Assembly: GCA_937920105.1 (NCBI GenBank)
Contig: CALETH010000057.1
Span: forward strand, 1-54,075
From: an uncultured Bacteroidota bacterium
Lineage (GTDB): Bacteria > Bacteroidota > Ignavibacteria > UBA10030 > UBA8401
Length of the DNA: 54,075 nt
Direction of reading: 5' to 3'
Below, one piece after another: positions 1 through 8,497 of the stretch (positions within the stretch are counted from its first letter, which is position 1; the number at the start of each line of letters is the position of its first letter). A model generated the notes under the pieces. It was not told the DNA's origin. It did no database searches and was given only the letters and a program-made list of their open reading frames with translations. The translations under genes and the position numbers were made by a program.

Positions 1-457
1 GAAAAATGGGCCATAAGAAAAAGCATAAGACATACTATAAATATCATTGTCTGGAGCATCTAGTAATTCATAACCTACATGTGTTGTCCAAGAACCTGCC
101 GTTACAGTAAGATTATCTGTTGCAGCATAATCTACAAATAATTGTTTGATTAATAGAAGAGAAAGTTTCACCATTGATTATTTTTCCCAAGACATTTTTT
201 TGTTCATTTAATAAAATTGCTGGTAATGGATAAGGACTTCCTTGAATAGGAACGGCTTTAAGCATAATATCCCAATCATTATTTACGGTAACGGTATCTT
301 TTATATCAAAATCAAAATAGACTGGAGAAGTTTGCACATCTCTTGAACTATAAACATCATACGTTGGTGTAGTCACTGTTGGTCCAACAGTATCTTTTTT
401 GCAACCAATCAAAAAAGTAAATGCTATTACTAAATAAAAAAAATGAATTGTTTTCAT
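1..457 (-). CDS. HmuY-like haem-binding lipoprotein, frameshifted and cut by the window edge
   Basis: The gene starts at 457 behind a strong AAGGAG ribosome site. It has a lipoprotein signal peptide (lipobox FLIGC, Cys19) and then a segment with NNDWDIMLK, resembling the NxWDIAF core of HmuY-type haem-binding lipoproteins. The first frame stops at 113. From about position 155 a different frame reads on without a stop to base 1 (FVDYAATDNLTVTAG, then SWTTHVGYELLDAP), which looks like the natural continuation. One extra base, or two missing, near 150-165 would explain this. It is either a broken gene or an assembly error. It lies 42 bp downstream of a TonB-dependent receptor, the HmuR/HmuY arrangement known from Bacteroidota. 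The lipoprotein nature is clear; HmuY membership is a motif-level inference. Confidence 0.55.
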
Positions 458-499
458 TGGTATATCTCCTTAATAGTTAATAAATGATAAAAGTGTTTT

Positions 500-2458
500 T
501 TATTCTAAAGTAAATTGGGTTCCGATAAAAAATTCTCTTTCTCGTATTTGTCCAAATGGATATGAAGTAACATTGAAAATATTATTACTTCCACCATAAA
601 AATTTAATTTCCATATTTTTTTTGATAGACGTACATCAATAATACCATAACTGGGTTCATAGTATAACTTACCTTCGTTATTGCCGGAATAAATATCAAT
701 GTTAGTTTGTTCATTGGTTACTAATTTTTTATCAAACCAACGTCCGAGAATGTTTGCAGTGAATTCGTACTCTGGAAGATTATAATTGAGTTTTATGTTA
801 ATAACGTTAGGAGAACGAAAGGGTAAACTTTTTCCGTTACTTTGTGCAGATAGATAGTTATATCCAATTCCAATAGTGAAATTTTCTAAAGGATTAATAT
901 CAACATCAAAATCTATTCCTTTTGTATTGGCTTTTGCGAGATTATTGTATGAAAGTACTGCAGTACCATTTCCCGGTAGTTGTGCATAATAATAGTTAAT
1001 TAAATTTTTTACGTTGTTGTAATACATATTCATTCTAAACCAAATAATATCATCGCGATTATAATCAAATCCAATATTATATCCATCAGAAATTTCTGGC
1101 TGTAATAATGGATTTCCTTTTACTGTATATCCTACTCCCGGATTACTATAATCAATAAATAATTCTATAAAACTTGGTGAACGAAAACCGCGTCCGTAGG
1201 AACTACGTAATGTTAATTCTTCTGTTGCTTTGTATAATGTGCTGATACGTGGAGCAAAGAATGAACCAAAAACCGAATTATGAGAATATCTTGCACCAAC
1301 AGCAAATGTTGCTGAAGAAAATGTCCATTCATCTTCTCCATAAATAATATTAGTAATGAAATCTTTTTTCCCCTCAAGAAGTCTGTCAGAAATTACTTTT
1401 TCATTAGTTAATTCATATCCAAACGTAAGAATACTGGTTGAATAGGGGGCTGTAGAAAATTGTGTACGGTATGTTTGTAATTGTTCTTTTGTAGAGTTAT
1501 TTCGTATGGGAATTTTTCTTCCATCTGTTAACCATGATTCTTCTTTTGAAGTATGGGTATTATGAGAATAATTTGCTGAAAATTTTAGTGTAGAAAGCGG
1601 AGTAAATGAATATTGTGCTGTATTGAGAATTGATATTTTTTTATTCGAAGAGAAGTCTACAAATTGTTTTGTAATATCACCACCCGCCAACCATTGTAGA
1701 TTATCTTGATAATAATCAATTTTTGTATTGAGAGAAAAATTATTGCTGAATTGAAATAGAGTTTTTAAGTTGAGATTTTTTTTATCGTATTCCGGAATTT
1801 CAGAAAAATAATCTTGTGCATCATAATCTACACCCCAAAAAATTCCCCAACCACCATTTAACAAAAATGAAATCCCATTATTTTCATCAAAAATATTATT
1901 GAGCAAGTATGATGATGAAAAATCATAATTTTGTTTTCCGTACGTACCATAGGAAATATTTGTTTGAAGAGATGGAGTGGAAGTGGGATTTTTTGTAATA
2001 ATATTGACAACGCCGCCTAATGCTTCGGAGCCATAAATGGAAGAAAGAGGTCCCTTCACGATTTCAATTTTTTCAACAGTGTTAAGAGGAATTTGTCCGA
2101 TATCAATAGCATCATCAACCTTTCCGGTAATTCGTTCTCCATCAACAAGAATGAGAACGTGATTTTTATTCAATCCGCTTAAACGTACATTTTGTGTTTG
2201 CCCGATACTTGTTCCTAATTGAATTCCGGTTTTACTTTGTAAAATATCCGCAAGATTTGAATTTCCTGCCTGAGCAATTTCTTTTTGAGAAATTATTTCA
2301 GTAATAACCGGTGTATCTTTTAATAAATGTTTTATGAGTGAACCGGTAACAACAATTTCATCTAATAAAAATACTGAAGTAGTATCTTTTTTTGATTCGT
2401 TGCTATGGACTATTGTGCTGCAAAAAAATAAAAAAGTAAAAAATCGTAGGATGTTCAT
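500..2458 (-). CDS. TonB-dependent outer-membrane receptor, probably for haem or an iron complex
   Basis: A 652-residue TonB-dependent receptor. A signal peptide covers about residues 1-19. The plug domain follows at about 35-155, with EIVVTGS, LADILQSKTGIQL, VLILVDGERITG and VEKIEIVKGPLSSIYGSEAL, and then a long beta-barrel that ends in an aromatic-rich strand (REFFIGTQFTLE). It lacks the carboxypeptidase-like N-terminal extension of SusC-type receptors, so it resembles the HmuR/BtuB/CirA type. Its ATG overlaps the stop of the cytochrome-like gene by one base (TAATG), indicating translational coupling. The HmuY-like lipoprotein follows, and a haem monooxygenase lies upstream in the same run, so haem is the favoured substrate. 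Substrate is inference; the family is certain. Confidence 0.92.
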   Translation of the reverse strand: MNILRFFTFLFFCSTIVHSNESKKDTTSVFLLDEIVVTGSLIKHLLKDTPVITEIISQKEIAQAGNSNLADILQSKTGIQLGTSIGQTQNVRLSGLNKNHVLILVDGERITGKVDDAIDIGQIPLNTVEKIEIVKGPLSSIYGSEALGGVVNIITKNPTSTPSLQTNISYGTYGKQNYDFSSSYLLNNIFDENNGISFLLNGGWGIFWGVDYDAQDYFSEIPEYDKKNLNLKTLFQFSNNFSLNTKIDYYQDNLQWLAGGDITKQFVDFSSNKKISILNTAQYSFTPLSTLKFSANYSHNTHTSKEESWLTDGRKIPIRNNSTKEQLQTYRTQFSTAPYSTSILTFGYELTNEKVISDRLLEGKKDFITNIIYGEDEWTFSSATFAVGARYSHNSVFGSFFAPRISTLYKATEELTLRSSYGRGFRSPSFIELFIDYSNPGVGYTVKGNPLLQPEISDGYNIGFDYNRDDIIWFRMNMYYNNVKNLINYYYAQLPGNGTAVLSYNNLAKANTKGIDFDVDINPLENFTIGIGYNYLSAQSNGKSLPFRSPNVINIKLNYNLPEYEFTANILGRWFDKKLVTNEQTNIDIYSGNNEGKLYYEPSYGIIDVRLSKKIWKLNFYGGSNNIFNVTSYPFGQIREREFFIGTQFTLE

Positions 2459-2751
2459 TATTGTGAAAATGTAAAAATATATTGTTTAATGAGAAAACTT
2501 TCTCGTGTTGTTGTTTGTGCTTTTGTATTCATTTCAGGAAGTATTTCGTTCCATTCTTTTTGCGAATAGGAAGAAGGTGGATACAAACTATGGCATCCTG
2601 AACATTTATAGACGAATAATTCTCGTCCTTGTTTCAAATCATTTAACCTTTCTCCTTGTGCAATCGTATTTGTAGGAATAGGAATCGACGAAGTACATCC
2701 ATAAAAAATATTCAAACTTATTCCTACAAGAATTGTAAAAAGTTTTTTCAT
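2458..2751 (-). CDS. c-type haem-binding lipoprotein (mono-haem cytochrome-like)
   Basis: A 97-residue protein with a lipoprotein signal (FYGC, Cys19) and one CxxCH haem c attachment motif (CSGCH, residues 50-54). Met74 in ILPEM could be the distal haem ligand. It is short for a class I cytochrome c but has the usual order of signal, CxxCH and downstream Met. It starts immediately after the stop of the upstream barrel gene and overlaps the TonB receptor start, so it belongs to the iron/haem transcription unit. A role in reducing ferric iron or passing electrons in the periplasm is conceivable but not shown by the sequence. Confidence 0.75.
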   Translation of the reverse strand: MKKLFTILVGISLNIFYGCTSSIPIPTNTIAQGERLNDLKQGRELFVYKCSGCHSLYPPSSYSQKEWNEILPEMNTKAQTTTRESFLIKQYIFTFSQ

Positions 2752-3534
2752 TTAGAACTCAAATGAAAAAAGTAGCCGTGTTTCAATAGGTGAGTTGGTT
2801 GAAGTACCTTTTACAGTGGATAATTGTGGCATTACAGTTACAGTTGCCCACCAATTTTTTGAAGAGTAGGAGAGAGTTGGACCAGCAAAAATTGTTGAAA
2901 GAGAAATTGTTCCTTCTGCCAAAATATTTTTATTCATAATTTCAATTCCAAAAGCAAAATTTGGGTTTACCATATAAGCAATACCACTTGCAAATTCAAA
3001 TTTAAATTCTTTTTCTAATTCAGTCTCACCATTTTCAAATTCAGTTTCCCATTCGTATTCAGCAATACCATTTAAAGCAAAAAGAAATTTTCCAATTTGT
3101 TTATCTAAAAGTAATTTTCCTTCTACTTCAAATTCATTCAATCCTAAAGTCCACTCACCGTAGAGTGCTATTCCTAAAGGGTCAGCGACACGGTCTAACA
3201 ATTTATATTTACATTCGTTTGATATGCTGACTGATGATTGGTTTGATTCTATTCCACCAAGTTCTTCACCATTACTATCACTTTTTTTCCAACTATAGTT
3301 TAAATACAAAGCGGCCATTAAATTATTACTTACTCCAAATTCATATTCTATACGTTGTGATAATTCTCGCGAAAAATATTTTCTTTCAAAGAGATAGGTA
3401 TTCCATACTTCAATTTCCCGAACATTGGGTGGGAGTACGGATGTTTCATAGACGTACGTAAAACGTCTTTCGTTAGAAAAAAGAATAGTTGGTAAGGAAA
3501 TAATAAAGAGAGATATAAAAATAATATTTTTCAT
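2752..3534 (-). CDS. Predicted outer-membrane beta-barrel protein of unknown function
   Basis: A 260-residue protein. I place the start at 3534 rather than further upstream because this ATG forms an ATGA overlap with the stop of the small Cys-rich gene and opens a clean signal peptide (KNIIFISLFIISLPTILFS). The mature part is rich in alternating hydrophobic/polar strands (ALYLNYSWKKS, FALNGIAEYEWETEF, WWATVTVMPQL) and ends in Phe (LLFSFEF), typical of an outer-membrane barrel. It begins RRFTYVYETSVLPP, a pattern I associate with uncharacterised secreted barrel proteins. Its position between the FeoB-associated peptide and the cytochrome/TonB genes suggests a part in metal or haem acquisition. 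The specific function is not recognised. Confidence 0.7.
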   Translation of the reverse strand: MKNIIFISLFIISLPTILFSNERRFTYVYETSVLPPNVREIEVWNTYLFERKYFSRELSQRIEYEFGVSNNLMAALYLNYSWKKSDSNGEELGGIESNQSSVSISNECKYKLLDRVADPLGIALYGEWTLGLNEFEVEGKLLLDKQIGKFLFALNGIAEYEWETEFENGETELEKEFKFEFASGIAYMVNPNFAFGIEIMNKNILAEGTISLSTIFAGPTLSYSSKNWWATVTVMPQLSTVKGTSTNSPIETRLLFSFEF

Positions 3535-3701
3535 TTTGATATAATTATTGGTTCTGATTTTGATTGTTGTGCAGATGTACAGCCGCATCCACCACTACAC
3601 GAAGTGAATTTTGTTTTTTTTCGTTTTTTAAATTCACTTTTAATGAGAATGAAAACTGTTACTGCTACTATTATTAATGATAAAATTTCTTGCCAGTTCA
3701 T
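3531..3701 (-). CDS. FeoB-associated Cys-rich membrane protein (56 aa)
   Basis: A 56-residue ORF. It opens MNWQEILSLIIVAVTVFILI, a single N-terminal membrane helix, followed by a basic stretch (KSEFKKRKKTK) and a Cys cluster CSGGCGC at residues 35-41. This is the architecture of the FeoB-associated Cys-rich membrane proteins found beside feoB in many Bacteroidota, which may bind iron at the inner membrane. It sits 5 bp after the haem monooxygenase gene and overlaps the start of the next gene by ATGA. Family assignment rests on size, architecture and the nearby feoB. Confidence 0.8.
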   Translation of the reverse strand: MNWQEILSLIIVAVTVFILIKSEFKKRKKTKFTSCSGGCGCTSAQQSKSEPIIISK

Positions 3702-3706
3702 AAATG

Positions 3707-4042
3707 TTATCGTGCTATGACTTCGTAAATTTTGAAATTTGATGTCATTGGTGGAATTTCTCCCCGTTGTTTTGCCAAAGCAACATCCTCAAATCCACGT
3801 TTGTGTCCTTCAATAAATTCTGGAGATTTTGTCCAAGAAAGAAAAGCATTTTCATTTTCCCAAAAACTAACAATGAGATATTCATTATCATCTTTTTTCG
3901 GTTTTAGTACTTGCATATCAATAAATCCAGGGATTCTATCTATTGCATGTGCTCGTGTTGCAAAAAGCTGTTCAAAACGATTTTTATAATTTTCTTGACA
4001 TTGGATGTAATTAATTGCAACAAAGTTTTTTTGTTTTTCCAT
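3707..4042 (-). CDS. IsdG/HmoB-like haem-degrading monooxygenase (ABM domain)
   Basis: A 111-residue single-domain protein of the antibiotic-biosynthesis-monooxygenase (dimeric alpha/beta barrel) fold. The signature EYLIVSFWENENAFLSW followed by SPEFIEGHK matches the IsdG/IsdI/HmoB haem oxygenases. Asn11, Trp70 and His80 occupy positions equivalent to the Asn-Trp-His triad of IsdG, and the Trp-His spacing of 10 is identical. No signal peptide, so it acts in the cytoplasm and would release iron from imported haem. It starts 25 bp after feoB behind an AAAGGAAAG ribosome site. Its presence between feoB and a TonB receptor supports a haem-iron route. Other ABM proteins oxidise quinones, but the triad favours haem. 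Confidence 0.8.
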   Translation of the reverse strand: MEKQKNFVAINYIQCQENYKNRFEQLFATRAHAIDRIPGFIDMQVLKPKKDDNEYLIVSFWENENAFLSWTKSPEFIEGHKRGFEDVALAKQRGEIPPMTSNFKIYEVIAR

Positions 4043-4067
4043 GATTTCTTTCCTTTTAGAATAATAA

Positions 4068-6131
4068 TTATGAAATAAAATTTAACCCCACACGATACAC
4101 AATAAATGTAACGATGTATGCCAATGCCGTCATATATCCAAACTGAAAAAGAGGCCATTTCCAACCATTAGTTTCTCGCCGCATCACTGCAACGGTGGAC
4201 ATACATTGCATTGCTAAAACATAATATACCATCACACAAATTGCGGTAAGAATAGTGAATGTTGGTAATCCTGTATTTGGGTCAATATCTTTTTGTAAAT
4301 GTTGTTTGAGAGAAATAGTAGAATCAACATCATCACCAATATTATAAATTGTTCCCATCGTACTCACAAATACTTCGCGTTGAAGAAGAGAACTCAAAAT
4401 TCCAATACCAATTTTCCAATCAAAGCCAAGTGGTTTAATGAGTGGTTCAATAAAATGTCCCGCTTTGCCCACAAAACTGTGTGCTAATTTTTCTGAGGGA
4501 GTTCCGGTTTCCAATTTTGGATATGTTGCTAAAAACCAAAGGATGATGGAAACTCCCAAAATAATAGTTCCGGCACGTTTCAAAAATAAACGAGAACGTT
4601 CCCATACATGCAGCAATGTAGATTTTAGTGATGGAATTTTATAGGGAGGAAGTTCCATAATAAAAACAGATTTTTCACCTTTCAACAAAGTTTTTTTAAA
4701 AACCCATGCCATCACCAACGCCATCACCAAACCTAACAAGTACATAGAAACCATTACCAAGCCCGCCAAACTAAAAAATCCCAAAATATTTTTTTGAGGA
4801 ATAAAAGCAGCAATCAATAATGTGTACACCGGCAACCTTGCACTGCAACTTACTAATGGAGCAACAAGCATTGTTACTAATCTATCTTTAGGATTTTCTA
4901 TTGTGCGTGTGGACATTATTCCGGGAATTGCACAGGCAAAAGAACTTAACATTGGTATAAAAGATTTTCCATGCAAGCCGACTTTACTCATCAATCTATC
5001 CATAATAAAAGCAGCGCGTGCCATATATCCCGTATCTTCCAACAATCCCAAAAATAAAAAGAGAAATAGAATTTGTGGAAGAAATGTTACCACAGCACCA
5101 ACTCCAGAAATTGCTCCATCTATTATTAAATTATGAAAATCTCCGGGCGGAATAATTTTTCCCACTTGCACGCCCAGCCAATCAAAACCATCGCCAATTA
5201 ATTCCATGGGAACATTTGCCCACGCAAAAATTGTTTGAAACATAATCGTCATCAACGAAAGAAAAATAACAAATCCCCAAACTTTATGAGTAACAATTCT
5301 ATCAATCTTATCACTTAAACTCATTGCAGAATTGCGTTGCGAAGTAATACATAATTCACAAATTTTTTTAATCCATTGATACCGTACTTCTATAAAAATT
5401 GATAAACGGTCAATCTCTAAAAAATCTAACTTCTCTCTATCATGTTGAAGATGAGAAAGAATTTCCGGTGAATAATTATGTTCCACAATGTTGGAAGAAA
5501 GAAGAGTTACTGCTTCATGAAATGCAACTGGTTCCGAAAGATTATGCTTTTGCTGAAGCATTTCTTGTAATTCTTCATATTCTTTTTTTACTACATCTGG
5601 AAGATTCCATTGACGTAATTTTTTTGATGGAGAAATTTTTTGCAACACAATATTTTTTAATTCTTCAACGCCAATTTTTTTATTAGCAATGGTAGAAATA
5701 ACCGGAACATCTAATTCTTCAGAAAGTTTTTTTATATCAATTTTTATTCCTTCTTGTTCCGCAACATCAGTCATGTTGAGTGCAACAACAACAGGAAAAT
5801 TGTGGTCAATAATTTGAGAAACAAGATACAGATTGCGTTCAAGATTGCTTGCATCCACAACACAAATGATAAGTTGGGGAAGAGGAGTATCACTTACACG
5901 ACCGAGTAAAATATCCGTAGCAATTTTTTCATCAGGAGAATTTGCGGTTAAACTATACGTTCCCGGCAAATCCAAAATAGAAATTTCTTTTCCATCAGAA
6001 TAAAGAATTTTTCCTTCTTTTTTTTCTACAGTTACTCCGGGATAATTTCCTACTTTTTGACGCATCCCTGTGAGTGCATTAAAAAGTGTTGTCTTTCCTG
6101 AATTGGGATTTCCTATAATAGCAATATTCAT
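4068..6131 (-). CDS. feoB: Ferrous iron transporter FeoB
   Basis: A 687-residue FeoB. The start at 6131 is chosen because it makes an ATGA overlap with the feoA stop and puts the G1 motif at residues 7-15 (GNPNSGKTT); the 22-residue upstream extension is not FeoB-like. The G domain shows DLPG (54-57), VVDASN (91-96) and NMTD (119-122), followed by the GDI-like helical region and the polytopic Gate/core membrane domain (GAVVTFLPQI, EDTGYMARAAFIMDR, SCSARLPVYTLLIAAF, LLQREVFVSTM). It imports Fe(II) across the inner membrane with GTP control. It is co-transcribed with feoA and the FeoB-associated peptide. Length and motifs are normal. Confidence 0.98.
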   Translation of the reverse strand: MNIAIIGNPNSGKTTLFNALTGMRQKVGNYPGVTVEKKEGKILYSDGKEISILDLPGTYSLTANSPDEKIATDILLGRVSDTPLPQLIICVVDASNLERNLYLVSQIIDHNFPVVVALNMTDVAEQEGIKIDIKKLSEELDVPVISTIANKKIGVEELKNIVLQKISPSKKLRQWNLPDVVKKEYEELQEMLQQKHNLSEPVAFHEAVTLLSSNIVEHNYSPEILSHLQHDREKLDFLEIDRLSIFIEVRYQWIKKICELCITSQRNSAMSLSDKIDRIVTHKVWGFVIFLSLMTIMFQTIFAWANVPMELIGDGFDWLGVQVGKIIPPGDFHNLIIDGAISGVGAVVTFLPQILFLFLFLGLLEDTGYMARAAFIMDRLMSKVGLHGKSFIPMLSSFACAIPGIMSTRTIENPKDRLVTMLVAPLVSCSARLPVYTLLIAAFIPQKNILGFFSLAGLVMVSMYLLGLVMALVMAWVFKKTLLKGEKSVFIMELPPYKIPSLKSTLLHVWERSRLFLKRAGTIILGVSIILWFLATYPKLETGTPSEKLAHSFVGKAGHFIEPLIKPLGFDWKIGIGILSSLLQREVFVSTMGTIYNIGDDVDSTISLKQHLQKDIDPNTGLPTFTILTAICVMVYYVLAMQCMSTVAVMRRETNGWKWPLFQFGYMTALAYIVTFIVYRVGLNFIS

Positions 6132-6364
6132 TGTTTGGTAACGAGTATAGATTCTGCTTCTTCTTTTCGTAATGAAAGCCGGTAGCCACGAACGCAAATT
6201 TCAATTGGGTCACCCATAGGAGCGTAGCGGATAATTTCTACTAACGTTCCTTTCAGCAAACCCATTTCCATTAAACGTTGTCGTATTTGTGGATTAGTGG
6301 TAGTGATACGTTCGATAATTCCTTTTTCGTTGAGTTGTAAATTGGTGAGAGGGATTGGATTCAT
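6128..6364 (-). CDS. feoA: Ferrous iron transport protein FeoA
   Basis: A 78-residue SH3-like FeoA domain with RQRLMEMGLLKGTLVEIIRYAPMGDPIEICVRG in shortened form, i.e. the conserved R-L-x-x-M-G-L-x-x-G core and the G-D-P-I turn. It is cytosolic and promotes FeoB function. The stop overlaps the feoB start (ATGA). A second, more Cys-rich FeoA-like gene lies 116 bp upstream on the same strand. Confidence 0.95.
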   Translation of the reverse strand: MNPIPLTNLQLNEKGIIERITTTNPQIRQRLMEMGLLKGTLVEIIRYAPMGDPIEICVRGYRLSLRKEEAESILVTKQ

Positions 6365-6383
6365 AGTTTGATTATCCCAACAA

Positions 6384-6422
6384 TGTCATTGCGAGCGAAT
6401 GTTTTTTATGAGCGAAGCAATC
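6384..6422. repeat. Dispersed intergenic repeat, GTCATTGCGAG...CGAAGCAATC family
   Basis: The sequence tGTCATTGCGAGCGA, a short spacer, then GCGAAGCAATC lies between feoA and its paralogue. A second copy with the same ends occurs at 34182-34216. The same kind of short intergenic element is common in many bacterial genomes. It may separate feoA from the upstream feoA-like gene transcriptionally, but no terminator T-run is seen. Confidence 0.7.
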
Positions 6423-6480
6423 TTCAAAAAATTCAAGGTAATCTTAAGAATCATTTAATCATGGTCAAAAATCAAGGTCA

Positions 6481-6705
6481 TTATTCACACGGAACAACCA
6501 CAATATTTTTTGCAATAGAATGATTTAACCCAATGCGAGTATTACACACCTCACAAATAAGTTGATGATTATTATTGCTCACACAACGAACAATGGCATT
6601 TTCACAAAAACCCAACTCACGCAAACGATGACACAATTCAGGTTGTGATTCTATGTGAGAAATTTTTACAGTTTTTCCTGTTGGAGTTTTAGAAAGTGTA
6701 TTCAT
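6481..6705 (-). CDS. Second FeoA-domain protein, Cys-rich
   Basis: A 74-residue FeoA-family protein (CHRLRELGFCENAIVRC core, then LICEVCNTRIGLN and ENIVV-like KNIVVVP end). Unlike the first FeoA it has six cysteines, four of them around the core and in a CEVC pair, a form seen in anaerobe and Bacteroidota FeoA proteins. This suggests metal or redox sensing as well as FeoB interaction, which is inference. It lies upstream of feoA-feoB on the same strand. A 29-bp copy of its 5' end is found 122 bp upstream. Confidence 0.88.
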   Translation of the reverse strand: MNTLSKTPTGKTVKISHIESQPELCHRLRELGFCENAIVRCVSNNNHQLICEVCNTRIGLNHSIAKNIVVVPCE

Positions 6706-6835
6706 AAGTTTTTTAAAGATAGAACACTGATGGTTATGATTTTTAAGATTTACACTGATAAAAAAATATAATCGTGGAAATCATATAATCCTGCAAATCA
6801 TGGTCAAGTTTTAGAAAGTGTATTCATAAGTTTTT
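6685..6835. repeat. 29-bp direct repeat duplicating the 5' end of the feoA paralogue
   Basis: Bases 6685-6713, which contain the start codon and first seven codons of the Cys-rich feoA paralogue, are repeated exactly at 6807-6835, 122 bp upstream. Between them lies AT-rich sequence with AATCATGGTC-type dispersed repeat fragments. The rest of the 6706-6880 gap holds no recognisable gene. The duplicated start leads only into a few codons, so it is a vestigial duplication. Confidence 0.85.
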
Positions 6836-6880
6836 ATTTATAAAAAATGTACATAATCATGGAAATCATTTAATAGGTCG

Positions 6881-8446
6881 TTAACGACTAATGTATGCTT
6901 CGTAACTATAGGTTACAATTTTTTCTTTTTGCGCTTTTATTTCGATTTCCCATTGAACAAAATTTTCTTTATTAATTCCATTATCTATTCCAGCAATCTG
7001 GCGTATTTTTGGAGAATTGCTGGTTTCTAGAATTTTTCCAGTAATAGGTCTGCTAATTTGTAAAACAATATCTTTATCTTTAGAATTTTTAATTTTTATT
7101 TCCCCTTCAACAGTTATTAAATCATAATAACCATCATGTTCTTTAAGATTTGTTTTTCGTTTAATTTCTTTTTCTTCATCTTTTACAGAAATATCCGGAG
7201 AAACAGTAATTTTTATAGAAGTTGATGAATTTGTAGGAGTATAATAAAGAATATCTTGTCCTAATGGCTTTCCATCTTGAAAAGTTATTCCACTACCAGT
7301 AGTCCACGGATGTTTAGAAGTATTTTCTAATTTTAAAGAGTGCCAAACTTGTTGTAATTCTTTTTGATTATTTTGAGATTGATAACGATTATCCTTGAGA
7401 GAATTTGGTAATGATATTTCATAAATATGTTTATAGGGAACAACAGCAGAAAAAATATTATACATTCCACGTTCACCTTTTTTTAATGTAATTGCTGGTT
7501 GATGATAGAAGAAAAGGTCTTCTGCACTTGTTCCTTCTAAAGAAGAAAACTGTGCAAAGTTTTCTTCGGAAAAATCATCATCAAAACTTGCAGTAGAAGA
7601 TTGATTAAACATTATATCTCTTCTTCCACCACGAGTATTATCTATAGAAGAGTAAGGATTATATCCACCAGAAAGTACTTGCATAAATTGAGCCAATGTT
7701 TGTTGTACATCTAATGGAAACAATGTATTGCTAAATTTAAAATGAGGAAAGCCAACAACAAAATTAATATTGGCATTTTCTAAATCTTGAGCATCATTAA
7801 TAATATTTGCAGAAAGAACAATTTGTGCTTTTTTTTCATCAAGCAAATCAATACGATAATTCGGAGTCCACAAAATTCCATTTTGAAGATACATCATTGT
7901 GATAGGAATTTCCGATTGTGACGAATTTGTTTTGATAGTGAGAAAGTTTTTTGTTTCTTCTTTTTGATTATTATATCCTTCAGGAAATTCAACATGCATG
8001 TTGTACAACGCAGTAGTAAATACATGAACTTGTTTTTCACTTTTTAACGTTACAATTACAGGAGAATTATCATTTTTTCCTTCTACAGAAATTAATACAC
8101 CGGAAATTTTTTCTTTATCCGTGTACCATACAATTTTTTTGTTGATATTTGCTTTGAGAATTTCAAAAAGGGAAGAAGGAGATTGGTCAATTAATTTTTT
8201 TTCACTGTAAGTTTTTATTTCTTCAATAGAAATATTTTTTTCTAAAGGAGCAATCCAAAAAGTACCAAACAATGCTTTAGGAACATCATCAATGGTTCCT
8301 TTTTTTTCTTGTAACGGCAATTTTCCTTCCAACGTAAAAAACGCAGTTCCATTTTTAAAAATGTCAACAGTTTTTGTTTTCATAGATTCTCCATTTTGAG
8401 AGTAAATTATTGTTGAAAATAAAAAAATAAATGTAAGAGTTTTCAT
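6881..8446 (-). CDS. Secreted DUF4139-like protein
   Basis: A 521-residue protein with a short signal peptide (LTFIFLFSTIIYSQ). Residues about 24-120 form a beta-rich N-terminal part (VDIFKNGTAFFTLEGKLPL), and the central part contains ILWTPNYRIDLLDEKKAQI and ANIINDAQDLENANINFVVG, which match the W-x-P-x-Y and NxTGEDWxNAxLxLxxG pattern of DUF4139 (mucoidy-inhibitor-A-like) proteins. The C-terminal part ends in a beta domain (ENFVQWEIEIKAQKEKIVTY). Function of the family is unknown; a periplasmic or surface location is likely. It lies between fur and the feo genes on the same strand, 51 bp downstream of fur, so it may share the iron-responsive promoter. Confidence 0.7.
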   Translation of the reverse strand: MKTLTFIFLFSTIIYSQNGESMKTKTVDIFKNGTAFFTLEGKLPLQEKKGTIDDVPKALFGTFWIAPLEKNISIEEIKTYSEKKLIDQSPSSLFEILKANINKKIVWYTDKEKISGVLISVEGKNDNSPVIVTLKSEKQVHVFTTALYNMHVEFPEGYNNQKEETKNFLTIKTNSSQSEIPITMMYLQNGILWTPNYRIDLLDEKKAQIVLSANIINDAQDLENANINFVVGFPHFKFSNTLFPLDVQQTLAQFMQVLSGGYNPYSSIDNTRGGRRDIMFNQSSTASFDDDFSEENFAQFSSLEGTSAEDLFFYHQPAITLKKGERGMYNIFSAVVPYKHIYEISLPNSLKDNRYQSQNNQKELQQVWHSLKLENTSKHPWTTGSGITFQDGKPLGQDILYYTPTNSSTSIKITVSPDISVKDEEKEIKRKTNLKEHDGYYDLITVEGEIKIKNSKDKDIVLQISRPITGKILETSNSPKIRQIAGIDNGINKENFVQWEIEIKAQKEKIVTYSYEAYISR

Positions 8447-8497
8447 AATAGTAAAATTAATTTATCCTAATAATCTTGTGAATCTTGAAAATCAAGG

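Noticed and set aside
6132..6197. 22-residue N-terminal extension of FeoB
   Set aside because: It lies inside feoA in another frame. The ATGA overlap at 6131 and the position of the G1 motif support the shorter start.
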